64,000 nucleotides of DNA from DASVUS01 sp036388675 (GCA_036388675.1 DASVRI010000040.1:62001-126000); one strand, 5' to 3'. Shown: positions 42,701-52,100, numbered from the stretch's first letter. Program-made: numbers and translations. The notes: generated from the sequence alone by a model not told the origin.

Positions 42701-45112
42701 TTAGGCTACTTCGGCCAATGCACCTTTGCGAGCCGGCTTCTTCGATGTCGCTTTCGCGGCGGTTACTGCCTTTTTGCCGCGCGTGGCAGTTACCTTTTTG
42801 GTGGTCGCAGCAGATTTCTTCGCTGCGACCCTGGCTGTGCCGGAACTTGCCGCGTCGTCACCGGCACCACCACTTGCAGCAGCGCCATCTGCCGCAGCGG
42901 CATCTGCAACCGGCCAGCGTGGGTTGCCTTCTTTATCGAGGTTGACGATTGTCTTGCATTCCGGATAGCCGGTGCAGCCCAGAAACGGCCCAAAACGTCC
43001 ACGACGCTGTGCCAGCGGCTTGCCGCAGTTCGGGCACGCGTGCTCGGTTTCTTCAACCTGCGGCTGAGCCTGCGCGCCTTCAATCGCGATGGTGTTGCGG
43101 CACTTGGGAAACCCGGTGCAGCCCCAGAACGCACCGCGACGGCTGGTGCGTACGACCATGTCTTTGCCGCACTTTTCGCATGGCTGCGTCGCGCCGGGTT
43201 CGATGCCTTCGACAACCGGCGCCACTTTTTCTTCACGCGCCACCGGCTCACCTTCCGGCCCGACGTTCATCGAAGTTTTACATTCGGGATAATCCGAACA
43301 CGAGAAGAACTCTCCAAAACGCCCGCGACGTAGCAACAGCTTTTTGCCGCAGGCAGGGCAATCGAAATCCGTCTCGACCGGGCCAACTTTCTCCATCTCG
43401 GTTTTAGCGCGCTTGATGTCTTCGCTAAACGGATTGTACCATTCATGGAGCAATTTGACCCAGTTCTGGCGGCCTTCTTCCACTTCGTCCAGCTTTTCCT
43501 CAACGCCCGCCGTAAATTGAATGTCAACCACTTCCGGGAAGTGCTGCACCAATTTGTCATTGACGATGAAGCCCAGTTCGGTCGGTTTGAAGCGGCGCTG
43601 TTCCAGTTCGGTATAGCCTCGATCTTGAATGGTCGAAAGCGTTTGCGCATAGGTCGAAGGACGCCCGATGCCGTTTTCTTCCATCGCTTTCACCAGTGTC
43701 GCTTCGGTATAGCGCGGCGGCGGCTGCGTGAAATGCTGCCGGGGCAAAATGTCGCGCAAGTCGAGCGGCTGACTGGCTTCGAGGGCGGGCAGCTTGCGCT
43801 CGGTGTTTTCATCGTCCGCTTCTTTTTCATCTACGGCGTCTTCGTCCTTGGCGTCTTCATACACGCTAAGAAAGCCCGGAAACTTGATGACTGCACCCGA
43901 AGCGCGCAGGCCAAATTCTCCTGCGGTTATATCGACGGTTGTGACATCAAGAACGGCGGGCTTCATCTGCGAAGCCATAAAACGACGCCAGATGAGGCGA
44001 TAAAGGCGGAACTGGTCTTCATTCAAATACTGCTTGATCTCTTCCGGGATGTGCGTCACGTAAGAAGGACGAATCGCTTCGTGCGCTTCCTGCGCGCTTT
44101 TCTTGTTCTTGTATTTGGGCGGCGCATCCGGCACGAAGTCGGGGCCGAAACGCTGCGTGATTAGTTCGCGCGCGGCGACCTGCGCTTCGGCGGCGATGGT
44201 CGTCGAGTCGGTGCGCATATAGGTGATGAGACCGACCGGCGAGCCGCTGCCGAGTTGAATACCCTCATACAGCGCCTGCGCCACCATCATGGTTTTCTTG
44301 GCCGAAAAGCGCAACTGCTTGCTCGCTTCCTGCTGCAACGTGCTCGTAATGAACGGCGCGCCGGGGTTGCGCCGCTTTTCCTGGCGCTTCACATTGGCGA
44401 CCGAGTACTCAAGCGGGCGCAAGGCCGTCACAAGCTCGTTCGCCTGCTCTTCGTTAACGATCTCAACTTTCTTACCGGCGCGTGTCAGGAGCTTGGCCGG
44501 AAATGGAAAATCTTCGGTCTTGGGCGACAGCAGCGCGTTGATGGTCCAGTATTCTTCGATCTTGAAGGCCTGGATTTCACGCTCGCGCTCGCAGATGAGA
44601 CGCACCGCAACCGACTGCACGCGTCCCGCCGACAAGCCCTTGGAAATTTTGCGCGACAAGAGCGGCGACAACTGATAGCCGATGATGCGGTCGAGTACTC
44701 GACGCGCCTGCTGTGCGTTCACGCGATCCATATCGATTTCGCGCGGGTTGTCGAGCGCGCGCTGCACCGCCGTCTTGGTGATCTCGTTGAACTCGATGCG
44801 GCGCACGTTTTTCAGCTTAAGCGCCTCGCGAATGTGCCACGCGATGGCCTCGCCTTCGCGGTCGGGGTCGCTGGCCAGATAAACCGTATCGACATCTTTG
44901 GCGGCTTTTCTCAACTCGTCGATCACCGCTTTGCGGTCGGGCAAGAGTTGATAGTCGGGCGCGAAGTCGTGCTCCAAGTCAACGGCCAGGCCGCTTTTAG
45001 GCAGGTCGCGCACATGGCCCTTGGAGCCCATGATTTTAAAATCCGCACCCAGGAAACCTTTGAGGGTCTTAACCTTGGTCGGCGATTCGACGATGACAAG
45101 TGATTTGCTCAT
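42701..45112 (-). CDS. topA: DNA topoisomerase I
   Basis: About 803 residues from ATG 45112 (MSKSLVIVESPTKVKTLKGFLG). The Toprim acidic motif is in YLASDPDREGEAIAWHI, and the active-site Tyr in LITYMRTDST (about Tyr298). Three C4 zinc ribbons follow (CPACGKK...CSDYPEC, CEKCGKD...CTGFPKC, CPNCGKP...CTGYPEC), then a Lys/Ala-rich tail (TATRGKKAVTAAKATSKKPA). The enzyme relaxes negative supercoils. It lies downstream of dprA as in Bacillus. The frame extends to ATG 45157, but the extra residues are not family-like. Copies of GAGTACTC are at 44403 and 44693. Confidence 0.96.
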   Translation of the reverse strand: MSKSLVIVESPTKVKTLKGFLGADFKIMGSKGHVRDLPKSGLAVDLEHDFAPDYQLLPDRKAVIDELRKAAKDVDTVYLASDPDREGEAIAWHIREALKLKNVRRIEFNEITKTAVQRALDNPREIDMDRVNAQQARRVLDRIIGYQLSPLLSRKISKGLSAGRVQSVAVRLICEREREIQAFKIEEYWTINALLSPKTEDFPFPAKLLTRAGKKVEIVNEEQANELVTALRPLEYSVANVKRQEKRRNPGAPFITSTLQQEASKQLRFSAKKTMMVAQALYEGIQLGSGSPVGLITYMRTDSTTIAAEAQVAARELITQRFGPDFVPDAPPKYKNKKSAQEAHEAIRPSYVTHIPEEIKQYLNEDQFRLYRLIWRRFMASQMKPAVLDVTTVDITAGEFGLRASGAVIKFPGFLSVYEDAKDEDAVDEKEADDENTERKLPALEASQPLDLRDILPRQHFTQPPPRYTEATLVKAMEENGIGRPSTYAQTLSTIQDRGYTELEQRRFKPTELGFIVNDKLVQHFPEVVDIQFTAGVEEKLDEVEEGRQNWVKLLHEWYNPFSEDIKRAKTEMEKVGPVETDFDCPACGKKLLLRRGRFGEFFSCSDYPECKTSMNVGPEGEPVAREEKVAPVVEGIEPGATQPCEKCGKDMVVRTSRRGAFWGCTGFPKCRNTIAIEGAQAQPQVEETEHACPNCGKPLAQRRGRFGPFLGCTGYPECKTIVNLDKEGNPRWPVADAAAADGAAASGGAGDDAASSGTARVAAKKSAATTKKVTATRGKKAVTAAKATSKKPARKGALAEVA

Positions 45113-45452
45113 GATACTTCCAATTACGGCTTTTCCATTTCGCGTCTCAAACTTCAATTGTTAAGCACCAGCCGCTCCACCATGCGCAGCGCCAGGATCA
45201 GGCTCCTAATTTATGCGGCAAACGCAGAGTATGCCAATTTTCAGCGCTATGCCCGCACTCTATCCATAGCAAGTTGAACGGACCTGCTCATAAACAGCAG
45301 TTGGCCACCACAGACTGGCCATGCAAACGGTCGCAACTGGAGGCCATGCGAGACGCATAAAAGAACTCGGAGTTCGCTTCAGCACTAAATGTGCCGCTGT
45401 CGTCGTGGCGGCACTGCCTGATATTTACTTAAGACCCGACAGCGAGTACTCA
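45113..45452. other. 340-bp gap between dprA and topA
   Basis: I see no gene. It holds a small hairpin (GTGCCGC 45391-45397 with GCGGCAC 45408-45414), possibly ending dprA transcripts, and a GAGTACTC copy at 45444 directly after the dprA stop. Confidence 0.5.
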
Positions 45453-46637
45453 TTACGCTGTCCTCGCAAATAATCCGCCCGCCATACGACGCGCGATGCC
45501 TTTGATTTCCAGCACTACTAACGTTGCAGAGGCCTCGGCGGCTCCCATGTCTGCCAACGCTGCGATATTATCCAGGTGGCGCGGCTCTAAGTCCAGCGCA
45601 AGATAAATTCGATTTTCGGTTGGCGACAGGTCGGCGCGCAACGACGGCTTTTCGGCACGCTGGCCCGTTCTCGATGGTTTTCGACCTTGCGAGTCTGCTT
45701 TGTCAAAAGGCAATTCTCGCTGAAACGGCAAGGCACGATTGTTAAGCGCTTCAAGAACGTCGTCTGCCGATTCTACCAGAGTTGCGCCTTGCTTGATCAG
45801 TGCGTGCGCGCCACGGCTCTGGATCTTATGTATATTGCCGGGCACAGCAAACACCTCGCGCCCCTGTTCCATGGCAAAGTCGGCAGTAATCAGGGCACCG
45901 CTGCGTTCACCCGCTTCAACGACGATTGTACCCGCGCTCAGTCCGCTAATAATGCGATTGCGTGCCGGAAAGTGCCACGCCTCGGGATGCACCGTCGGTG
46001 CGAACTCGGAGAATGCGGCACCGCTGGTCGTGATACGCTCCAGCAACGACTTGTTTTCCGATGGATACGTGATGTCGAGCCCGCAACCACAAACGGCAAA
46101 AGTGCGGCCTCCCGCTTCCAGAACGCCGCGATGTGCCGCTGTATCGACACCACGCGCCAAACCTGAGACGACCGTCACACCGCGCGCCGCCAGGTCACAG
46201 GCCAGTTTTTCGGCCACGCCGCGACCATATTCCGTAGTGTGGCGCGTGCCGACAATCGCGACCGCGACTTCATCTTGCGCCTCGACTGCGCCACGCACGA
46301 AGAGATACGGCGGCGGATCGGGAATCGAACGTAGAGCGGCGGGATACTCGGCATCTTCCAGCAACAGCAGGCGAATAGCGTGCTTTTGCATGGCCTGCAA
46401 CGCCGGAGTCAATTGGCGCGTGGCAGCGTCACGCAGGCGCTCGACGGTTGTTGGCGTAATACCCTGAGTACTCAATAGTTCGTTGTCCTGACCCTGGGCC
46501 GCTGCTGCCAGCAGACGTGCAGGCGTTTCCCACCGGGCAAGAGCCGCATTGCAGCGTCCAGCCGGCAAACCGACAAATGCCAGGCGCAACCAATCGGGTA
46601 AATCGGTGTGTGTTTCTTCTATAAGCGACATTGTCAT
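45453..46637 (-). CDS. dprA: DNA-processing protein DprA (Smf)
   Basis: About 394 residues from ATG 46637. A helical N-terminus (ending TQGITPTTVERLRDAAT) is followed by the Rossmann-like core: VAIVGTRHTTEYGRGVAEKLACDLAARGVTVVSGLARGVDTAAHRGVLEAGG, CGLDITYPSENKSLLERI, FPARNRIISGLSAGTIVVEAGERSGALITADFAMEQGREVFAVPGNI. A winged-helix-like C-terminus closes it. DprA loads RecA on incoming single strands in natural transformation. No other competence gene is in the window. GAGTACTC at 46466 encodes STQ. Confidence 0.94.
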   Translation of the reverse strand: MTMSLIEETHTDLPDWLRLAFVGLPAGRCNAALARWETPARLLAAAAQGQDNELLSTQGITPTTVERLRDAATRQLTPALQAMQKHAIRLLLLEDAEYPAALRSIPDPPPYLFVRGAVEAQDEVAVAIVGTRHTTEYGRGVAEKLACDLAARGVTVVSGLARGVDTAAHRGVLEAGGRTFAVCGCGLDITYPSENKSLLERITTSGAAFSEFAPTVHPEAWHFPARNRIISGLSAGTIVVEAGERSGALITADFAMEQGREVFAVPGNIHKIQSRGAHALIKQGATLVESADDVLEALNNRALPFQRELPFDKADSQGRKPSRTGQRAEKPSLRADLSPTENRIYLALDLEPRHLDNIAALADMGAAEASATLVVLEIKGIARRMAGGLFARTA

Positions 46638-46794
46638 TGTACCGGGCGTTGCCCATTCTGTCCTTGCGTCCTGAGACAGCGTTGCGTCTTTAAGGTCGTG
46701 CCAGGCCGGGCGAAAGAAATATTGCCCTGATCCGGCTGGTTGTATTGTTACAAAACCGCCGTATTTGGTTAACGACATCCCAATATAGAGAAAA

Positions 46795-46829
46795 GGGAGA
46801 GGCAACGCAAGGGACGCGTTGCCTCTCCC
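46795..46829 (-). terminator. Terminator after the PQQ-propeller gene
   Basis: GGGAGAGGCAACGC (46795-46808) pairs perfectly over 14 bp with GCGTTGCCTCTCCC (46816-46829). On the minus strand it is followed by TTTTCTC. It ends the PQQ-propeller gene about 40 bases after its stop. Confidence 0.85.
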
Positions 46830-46868
46830 ACTTATGCCGCAACAAATTTCACATGCGGATTGGACGGT

Positions 46869-48959
46869 TTACTGACCCTGTCCCGGAGGCCCGCCCGGGA
46901 AACCACCGGGGAATCCTCCCTGGAACCCGCCCGGCCCGCCACCGGGAAAACCACCAGGGCCGTTAGGGAATCCGCCCGGTCCACCGGGGAAGCCACCTGG
47001 CCCACCGGGAAAGCCGCCGGGGCCGCCGGGGAAGCCACCTGGCCCGCCAGGGAAGCCTCGACGAGCGCCGGGAATGCCGATCAAAGCATTCGGGTCGTTG
47101 GGTTGTGGTAGGTCGTTGTCAACCTCGAAGTTGCCGGTGTAGTTTAGGGGGTTGCCACGGTAATCGCGCGCCTGAACGCCGATTGTGACAACGCCGTCGG
47201 GCAGGTTATTGGCCGTGCCGCCTTTATACTCGGCCAGCGCCACAGTAAGAACTCCCGTCGCCGGCAAGTAATAAAACGACTCGGCAGCCAGTTCGCGATT
47301 GTTCATTGTGACCTTGATGCTGCTGGGGTCGACACCTGAACCTCTGTCCTCGATTTGTGCTGCGAAGTAAACCGGTGCTCGTCCCGGCAGGCGCAGGGGC
47401 CGACCTGCGTCCATCAATTGCGCGAAATCCGTTTTTTCTTCGGAGCGAACAGTTACCGAAGGCTCCACGACACGCGGTGGGTCGGCATCGAAAGGCGTAG
47501 CCTCAAAAGCGTATAGAGCAGCGTTATCCGCCAGCAAGAAGACCTGATTGCCGGCAACCGCCGGCGCCGAAGAAACGCCAAAGATACGGGTTTCAATGTT
47601 GCTGCGGAAGCGTCCGCCACCAAAACCTCCACCGGGGAAACCGCCGCCGGGGAATCTGCCTCCAGGCGCCATCTGGTTGTTGCCACGACGCCCGAATCCA
47701 CCCTGTCCGCCAGCTCCACCCTGGCCCCCGACGTTACCACGAGGGCGATTCTGCGCTCCGGGGCCGGTGCGCGGTGTCCGCACCTCGACTTCGATCTCGC
47801 GTTCGGTGTGCAGGCGATAACGCCAGGTAATATCACCAGTTTCCGGCTTCACGGCGTAGAAAAGGCCGTTTCTGGTGCCCACCAGAATGGCGTTGGGCAA
47901 CACCAGGGGCGAGCCGGTTACTGCGGCTCCGAGGTCGGCCTGCCACAACTGGGTGCCTTTTTGCAAATCGAGGGCGGATAAAGTGCCCTTATCTGAACCG
48001 ACGTAAACGACTCCTCTGCCGTTAGGAGCGGCACGTCCCGACGGCGAGTTCATCACGCGACCGTTGCCGGGGGCACTCCATGCAATGGTGCCGGTTCTTT
48101 GTTGAACCGCCACAACGGTTTCGCCTGCGGCCACAACAATGCGATCTCCCAGCAAGGCGGGAGTTTCCGCCGGTGGGCCGGGCAGCAGAGTCGTGTAGTC
48201 AATCTTGGCCGTCATCAGGTTGATGGCATAGAGATTTTGATCGCTGGCGGTAATGAATATGCGCTTGCCATCGGTGCTCAGCACCGGCGATGACAATGGC
48301 GTGGCACCGACACGCCCCAACGGCACATTCCACTTTTCGTCGAGAGTTCCGGCGCGGGTGTAGGCCCGCAGTTGGCCCGTGGCTAACGCCACCAGAATGC
48401 GTTCACCGCCGGCTGTGTTGACGATAACCGGCGCGTCCACGACGGGCGAACCCATGTTAACGGTCCAAACGGCACTGCCATCAGTTGTTTGCAGAGCGTT
48501 AAGATCACCGTTTTCGCCTGCGGCCAGAATCAGATCGCCGGCATCTCCACCGCTGAGCAGTGTAAGAGGTGCTCGGACGCGGCCTTCCAGAATGCGCGGC
48601 TGCTGCCACAGCTTTTCGCCGGTTTGACCATCAACGCACAGAACCTGGCGACCCACGGCAAAGTAGACACGTCGTGCACTGCGCGGCCCCACCACAAGAG
48701 GACTCGTCGTGTTCGCGTCCGGCACGGCATACTGCGCCAGATCGACGGTGTGGCGCCAAGTCAGGTTCAGCGGCAATGGCAAAGGCGTCGCGCTGGAACC
48801 GGTGCGCTGCAAGTCTCCTTTAAATGTGGCCCAGGTATCGCCACCTGGCGCAGCCGCGTCCTGAGCACGGACGCCAAACGGCATCGCGAGAGTACTCGTA
48901 AAAATTGCCACTGCGAGCGCGACATTTGTCGCACTCAAACGGCGTTTACCTTCAGACAT
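46869..48959 (-). CDS. Exported PQQ-like beta-propeller with Gly/Pro/Phe repeat tail
   Basis: About 696 residues from ATG 48959 (GAGG upstream). A signal peptide (NVALAVAIFTSTLAMPFGVRAQ) leads to a PQQ-type propeller with repeats such as TWATFKGDLQRTG, GQTGEKLWQQPRIL, TTDGSAVWTVNMG, KGTQLWQADLGAAV and TGDITWRYRL. It is interrupted by a Gly/Arg/Phe-rich loop (GGFGRRGNNQMAPGGRFPGG) and ends with about 60 residues of GGFPGGPG repeats. Such propellers resemble BamB or act as scaffolds. The low-complexity tail is unusual; it may mediate surface or self-association. This is inference. Confidence 0.85.
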   Translation of the reverse strand: MSEGKRRLSATNVALAVAIFTSTLAMPFGVRAQDAAAPGGDTWATFKGDLQRTGSSATPLPLPLNLTWRHTVDLAQYAVPDANTTSPLVVGPRSARRVYFAVGRQVLCVDGQTGEKLWQQPRILEGRVRAPLTLLSGGDAGDLILAAGENGDLNALQTTDGSAVWTVNMGSPVVDAPVIVNTAGGERILVALATGQLRAYTRAGTLDEKWNVPLGRVGATPLSSPVLSTDGKRIFITASDQNLYAINLMTAKIDYTTLLPGPPAETPALLGDRIVVAAGETVVAVQQRTGTIAWSAPGNGRVMNSPSGRAAPNGRGVVYVGSDKGTLSALDLQKGTQLWQADLGAAVTGSPLVLPNAILVGTRNGLFYAVKPETGDITWRYRLHTEREIEVEVRTPRTGPGAQNRPRGNVGGQGGAGGQGGFGRRGNNQMAPGGRFPGGGFPGGGFGGGRFRSNIETRIFGVSSAPAVAGNQVFLLADNAALYAFEATPFDADPPRVVEPSVTVRSEEKTDFAQLMDAGRPLRLPGRAPVYFAAQIEDRGSGVDPSSIKVTMNNRELAAESFYYLPATGVLTVALAEYKGGTANNLPDGVVTIGVQARDYRGNPLNYTGNFEVDNDLPQPNDPNALIGIPGARRGFPGGPGGFPGGPGGFPGGPGGFPGGPGGFPNGPGGFPGGGPGGFQGGFPGGFPGGPPGQGQ

Positions 48960-49037
48960 ATTCTTGGCCTCCGTCTCGATTGACGAGTTCACTATTCACT
49001 ATATAGGTCGTATTTACGTCTTAGACACATGTTGGTC

Positions 49038-49766
49038 TCAGAAAAGTTTCGGTTGTCCCGCCGAATCGCGCACGCTGTAACCCGCCGGTGAACGAAATAA
49101 AGCATCGGATAGAGGCCTGTTACGCCGATAGTCGCTCCACGAAAAGGTGGTTGCCAGTGTCCGGGAGATGGCTTCGAGGCGCAATGGCAAACCATCGCTG
49201 CGACGCAACCACACTTTTGTCGTGCCGCTTTGCCCGCCGAGATTGCGCGCCGTCCAGACATCGCTCGGTGTGCCGTTGAGCATAACCGAGCCCACTTTGC
49301 GCGCGCTGGCTCTTTGCAATGTGCCACGTAACGATGCCGGGTTGCGCAACAGGCTTTGCAGGTTCAGGCCGCCCATGCCTTGCGCCGCATTGCGATTAAC
49401 GCGCCAGCGCACTCCGGCTTTTGCCTGCGGCAGCAACTTGAAAGCGTAGGGCGCTGCCAGCAGAAAGACAATGGGACGGTCACTCATACGCGTCTCAATG
49501 CGCGCACGCTGACCCTTCAAGAAAACTCGCGCCGCCAGCACTTGCTGCGGCTGCGCCGTGTTACGTCCCGCTTCGCGAGCTGCAAAACGTGCCGTCACCC
49601 TGAACGAGAGCGTAGAATTTGCACTGCCTGCCGGTGTCGCGGCTTGCACAACGCTGTCCTGACCACGCAAAACTCCCGTCGTTCCCAGCACAATTGCAGG
49701 ACTCGCAAGCAAAATGGCGCGAATGGAAAGAGGGATAACACGCCGCGTTTCAAAGAAATGGTTCAC
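49038..49766 (-). CDS. LolA-like/DUF2092-type exported protein
   Basis: 242 residues with an N-terminal signal (IPLSIRAILLASPAIVLGTTG). The body has the curved beta-sheet pattern of LolA-like proteins: ARVFLKGQRARIETRMSDRPIVFLLA, APYAFKLLPQAKAGVRW, SVMLNGTPSDVWTARN, TKVWLRRSDGLPLRLEAIS, TFSWSDYRRNRPLSDALFRSPAGY. It probably binds lipid or lipoprotein chains in the periplasm. It lies upstream of the PQQ-propeller gene on the same strand, 78 bases away, so the two may form an envelope operon. Confidence 0.75.
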   Translation of the reverse strand: MNHFFETRRVIPLSIRAILLASPAIVLGTTGVLRGQDSVVQAATPAGSANSTLSFRVTARFAAREAGRNTAQPQQVLAARVFLKGQRARIETRMSDRPIVFLLAAPYAFKLLPQAKAGVRWRVNRNAAQGMGGLNLQSLLRNPASLRGTLQRASARKVGSVMLNGTPSDVWTARNLGGQSGTTKVWLRRSDGLPLRLEAISRTLATTFSWSDYRRNRPLSDALFRSPAGYSVRDSAGQPKLF

Positions 49767-49945
49767 AAAGACTCCGCAAGGCGATAACTTGTAAATTAGC
49801 TGATTTGGCGCTTCGGTGCAAATCGCACATCAACGATCCGTCCGGAAAGCACCGCTGTAGAAGCGTCAACATAACAGCAGACGCTTAAGCTCCTGACAGG
49901 TTCGACTGACATTACCAGGGCTGATGTGATGTCTTCTTCTTCCTT

Positions 49946-50890
49946 ATGAGTACTCAACTGCCCGCAGAAACTGCTTACGATGTCCTGGTGCATGGCGCCA
50001 TTGGAACCGATTATCTGCTGCAACTTGATGGCATCCCCGCGGCAGGAGAGGTGCGCAGCATCGAGCGTGAAGTGCGCACCGTCGGCGGCGAAGCAGCCAC
50101 CTGCGCGCTGGCGCTGGCGGCCTGGGGCGCGCGCGTCTGCCTGTGCGGCAATCCTCTGGGTAACGACAGCAACGGGCGCTTCGTCGTCGCGCAGTTGGCT
50201 CTGCTGCCGAACCTCACGCTGAAAGCGCCTGTCATTGAAGGTTTCGAAACGCCCTATTCTGTGGTGATGAGCGCACGAGGCCAACCTCGCGCCGTGCTGG
50301 TGCGCAACGCCGCCGCAAAAAGTTATGACGAAGCCTTTGCGAGTACTCAGCACACCAACTGGCCATTAGCACGGCTGGCGACCTGTGACGGCAGCCTGCT
50401 ATCGAGCACCCATCACCTGGCAACGCATCTACAGAAGTGTAGCACGCCACTTTTTGCCCGGGATGCCTTGCTCAACCCTTCGGTCGCGCCTCTGGCCGAA
50501 GTTGTGTTGCTGACCGATGCGTTCTGGCCACAAAGTACGCAAGAGCAGTTATCGCGCATGGCCTGCGAGCGCGCCGCGGAGTGGGGCAGCACTGTTGTCA
50601 TCATGTGCGGTGCAGAGGGCGGCGTGTGGTGCCGCGCCGGAGAAGGGCCGCAGCATTACGCGGCTGTAAACATCGGCGACACAGATTTACCGGGCAGCAC
50701 AGATTTGCCGGGCAGCACGGATTTGTCGGGCAGCGTGGGCGCCGCCGATGTATTTCGTGCCGGGCTCCTGTGGTCGCGCTTGCAAAATTGGGAATGGGAC
50801 CGTGGCTTGCGCTTTGCCGCCGTCGCTGCCACGCTCAATTGCCTGGAGGCCACGGTTCCCTCACTTGGCCAAATCGAAGCAATAGTGTGA
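49946..50890 (+). CDS. PfkB-family protein with altered active-site loop
   Basis: 314 residues with the PfkB fold: VLVHGAIGTDYLLQLDGIPAAG, VGGEAATCALALAAWGARVCLCG, then SVGAADVFRAGLLWSRL. The usual DTTGAGD loop reads SVGAADVF; the base Asp is kept, but the anion-hole Gly is Ala. Just before it, three 18-bp tandem units (50681-50734) encode TDLPGS repeats. The enzyme may have changed or lost activity. The start codon lies in ATGAGTACTC, so the iterated palindrome overlaps it (49948). Confidence 0.82.
   Translation: MSTQLPAETAYDVLVHGAIGTDYLLQLDGIPAAGEVRSIEREVRTVGGEAATCALALAAWGARVCLCGNPLGNDSNGRFVVAQLALLPNLTLKAPVIEGFETPYSVVMSARGQPRAVLVRNAAAKSYDEAFASTQHTNWPLARLATCDGSLLSSTHHLATHLQKCSTPLFARDALLNPSVAPLAEVVLLTDAFWPQSTQEQLSRMACERAAEWGSTVVIMCGAEGGVWCRAGEGPQHYAAVNIGDTDLPGSTDLPGSTDLSGSVGAADVFRAGLLWSRLQNWEWDRGLRFAAVAATLNCLEATVPSLGQIEAIV
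50681..50734 (+). repeat. 18-bp in-frame tandem repeat (3 units)
   Basis: ACAGATTTACCGGGCAGC and two near copies lie head to tail inside the PfkB-like gene and encode TDLPGS, TDLPGS and TDLSGS directly before the catalytic loop. Confidence 0.9.
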
Positions 50891-51110
50891 GTTACGCGTG
50901 CACATTCATAATGGTTGCGTTGAGTACTCGGAGCGAGCGAAAGCTCATTAGCAAAAGCGCAGCAGGGAACGGCAGGAACCGATGCTCGTTTAATAATGAG
51001 CAAGTCGCAGCACTGTTTTGTCTCCTTCTGTTTTTGAGCTGAGTTACACTGTGCGTTTAACCAAATAGGCAGCAAGACATTTCAAGTGCCTGCCGAGAGG
51101 TTGGTTCATC

Positions 51111-51668
51111 ATGATGATTAAAATGACTGTTGAGGGCATCGGCATCGATCCCCAGAACAATACTCTAGTTTTGCTGCGCGATGAAGAGCACAAAGTGTTT
51201 GTGCCTATCTACATCGGCCCGGCTGAGGCGATGTCCATCCAGATGGAGTTGGACAACCGCCAGCCGCCCCGCCCCATGACGCACGACTTAATGGCCGACG
51301 TTCTGCGCAAGCTGGACGTGCAGCTTCTCAAAGTCACGGTCAACGACGTGGACAAGTTGGTTTACTACGCCACGCTGCACATTCAAGGCAAGGACGAAGG
51401 CTCGCCGCAGGAAATTGATGCGCGTCCTTCCGATGCCATTGCTCTGGCGCTGCGCGCGCAGTGCGGCATCTGGGTGAGCGATCAGGTCATTGATAAAAGC
51501 GGCATTCAGGTCGAGGAAGTTTCCACTGAAGCCGGCGAACTGCCGTCACTGACACTTGAGGATGAGCAGCCCATCACCGAAGTTTCCCCCGACGAAATGG
51601 ATCGCTTCTCCAAGTTGCTTGAAGGCGTGGATCTTTCCGGCAAAAGCGGTGAATCGCAAGCCAACTGA
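51111..51668 (+). CDS. Bifunctional nuclease family protein (DUF151)
   Basis: 185 residues. The DUF151 core is present: NTLVLLRDEEHKVFVPIYIGPAEAMSIQMELDNRQPPRPMTHDLMADVLRKLDVQLLKVTVNDV, then PQEIDARPSDAIALALRAQCGIWVSDQVID. Members degrade DNA and RNA in vitro; the in vivo role is unknown. An acidic C-terminus (about 50 residues) is typical. GAGAGGTTGG precedes the ATG. It stands alone between two long gaps. Confidence 0.92.
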   Translation: MMIKMTVEGIGIDPQNNTLVLLRDEEHKVFVPIYIGPAEAMSIQMELDNRQPPRPMTHDLMADVLRKLDVQLLKVTVNDVDKLVYYATLHIQGKDEGSPQEIDARPSDAIALALRAQCGIWVSDQVIDKSGIQVEEVSTEAGELPSLTLEDEQPITEVSPDEMDRFSKLLEGVDLSGKSGESQAN

Positions 51669-51705
51669 CATCCGGCGGTTAGTTTCTCCTCAAAATCTGC
51701 TTGCA

Positions 51706-51778
51706 CAACAAGTTGGAGCCTGCCGCAGTTAATCTGCGAAAAACACCGGAATGCAAACGGCACGGCTCCAACTTGTTG
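51706..51778. repeat. Inverted repeat downstream of DUF151 gene
   Basis: CAACAAGTTGGAGCC (51706-51720) pairs perfectly with GGCTCCAACTTGTTG (51764-51778). It has no T run. It lies next to a second inverted repeat, so this 430-bp gap contains two elements and no gene. Confidence 0.75.
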
Positions 51779-51806
51779 CCGCAACTGAAGAACTTGTGCG
51801 CGCTAA

Positions 51807-51921
51807 TATTTAACCAGTGGTGCGGGTTTGCCTCAAAACGGTATTTCACCCGCCGCTTTTGCACCGCAGCCCGCTCGTTCACGGGCGGCTCAACCTAAAC
51901 CCGCACCATTGGTTATTTAAG
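51807..51921. mobile_element. Inverted-repeat element of about 115 bp (MITE-like)
   Basis: The ends TAACCAGTGGTGCGGGTTT (51811-51829) and AAACCCGCACCATTGGTTA (51898-51916) are inverted copies with one mismatch, flanked by AT-rich ATTTAA on both sides. The inside has a smaller GC-rich hairpin and no frame. It could be a non-autonomous mobile element or a folded RNA. Confidence 0.5.
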
Positions 51922-52100
51922 GTCGCGCAACCTTCTCCTCCTTACTTGACATACGTCACTCGATATACGTCAAAACACTTTGAACACGCTTCACCGATAA
52001 ACGTCCAACAGTGCAATATCGGCCTGCTACCGCGTTGTTTGCCTGATGCGGAAAACTTCGGTGCCGAAAGCGAGTAACCAGTACTCGTAGAGGAATGAAC

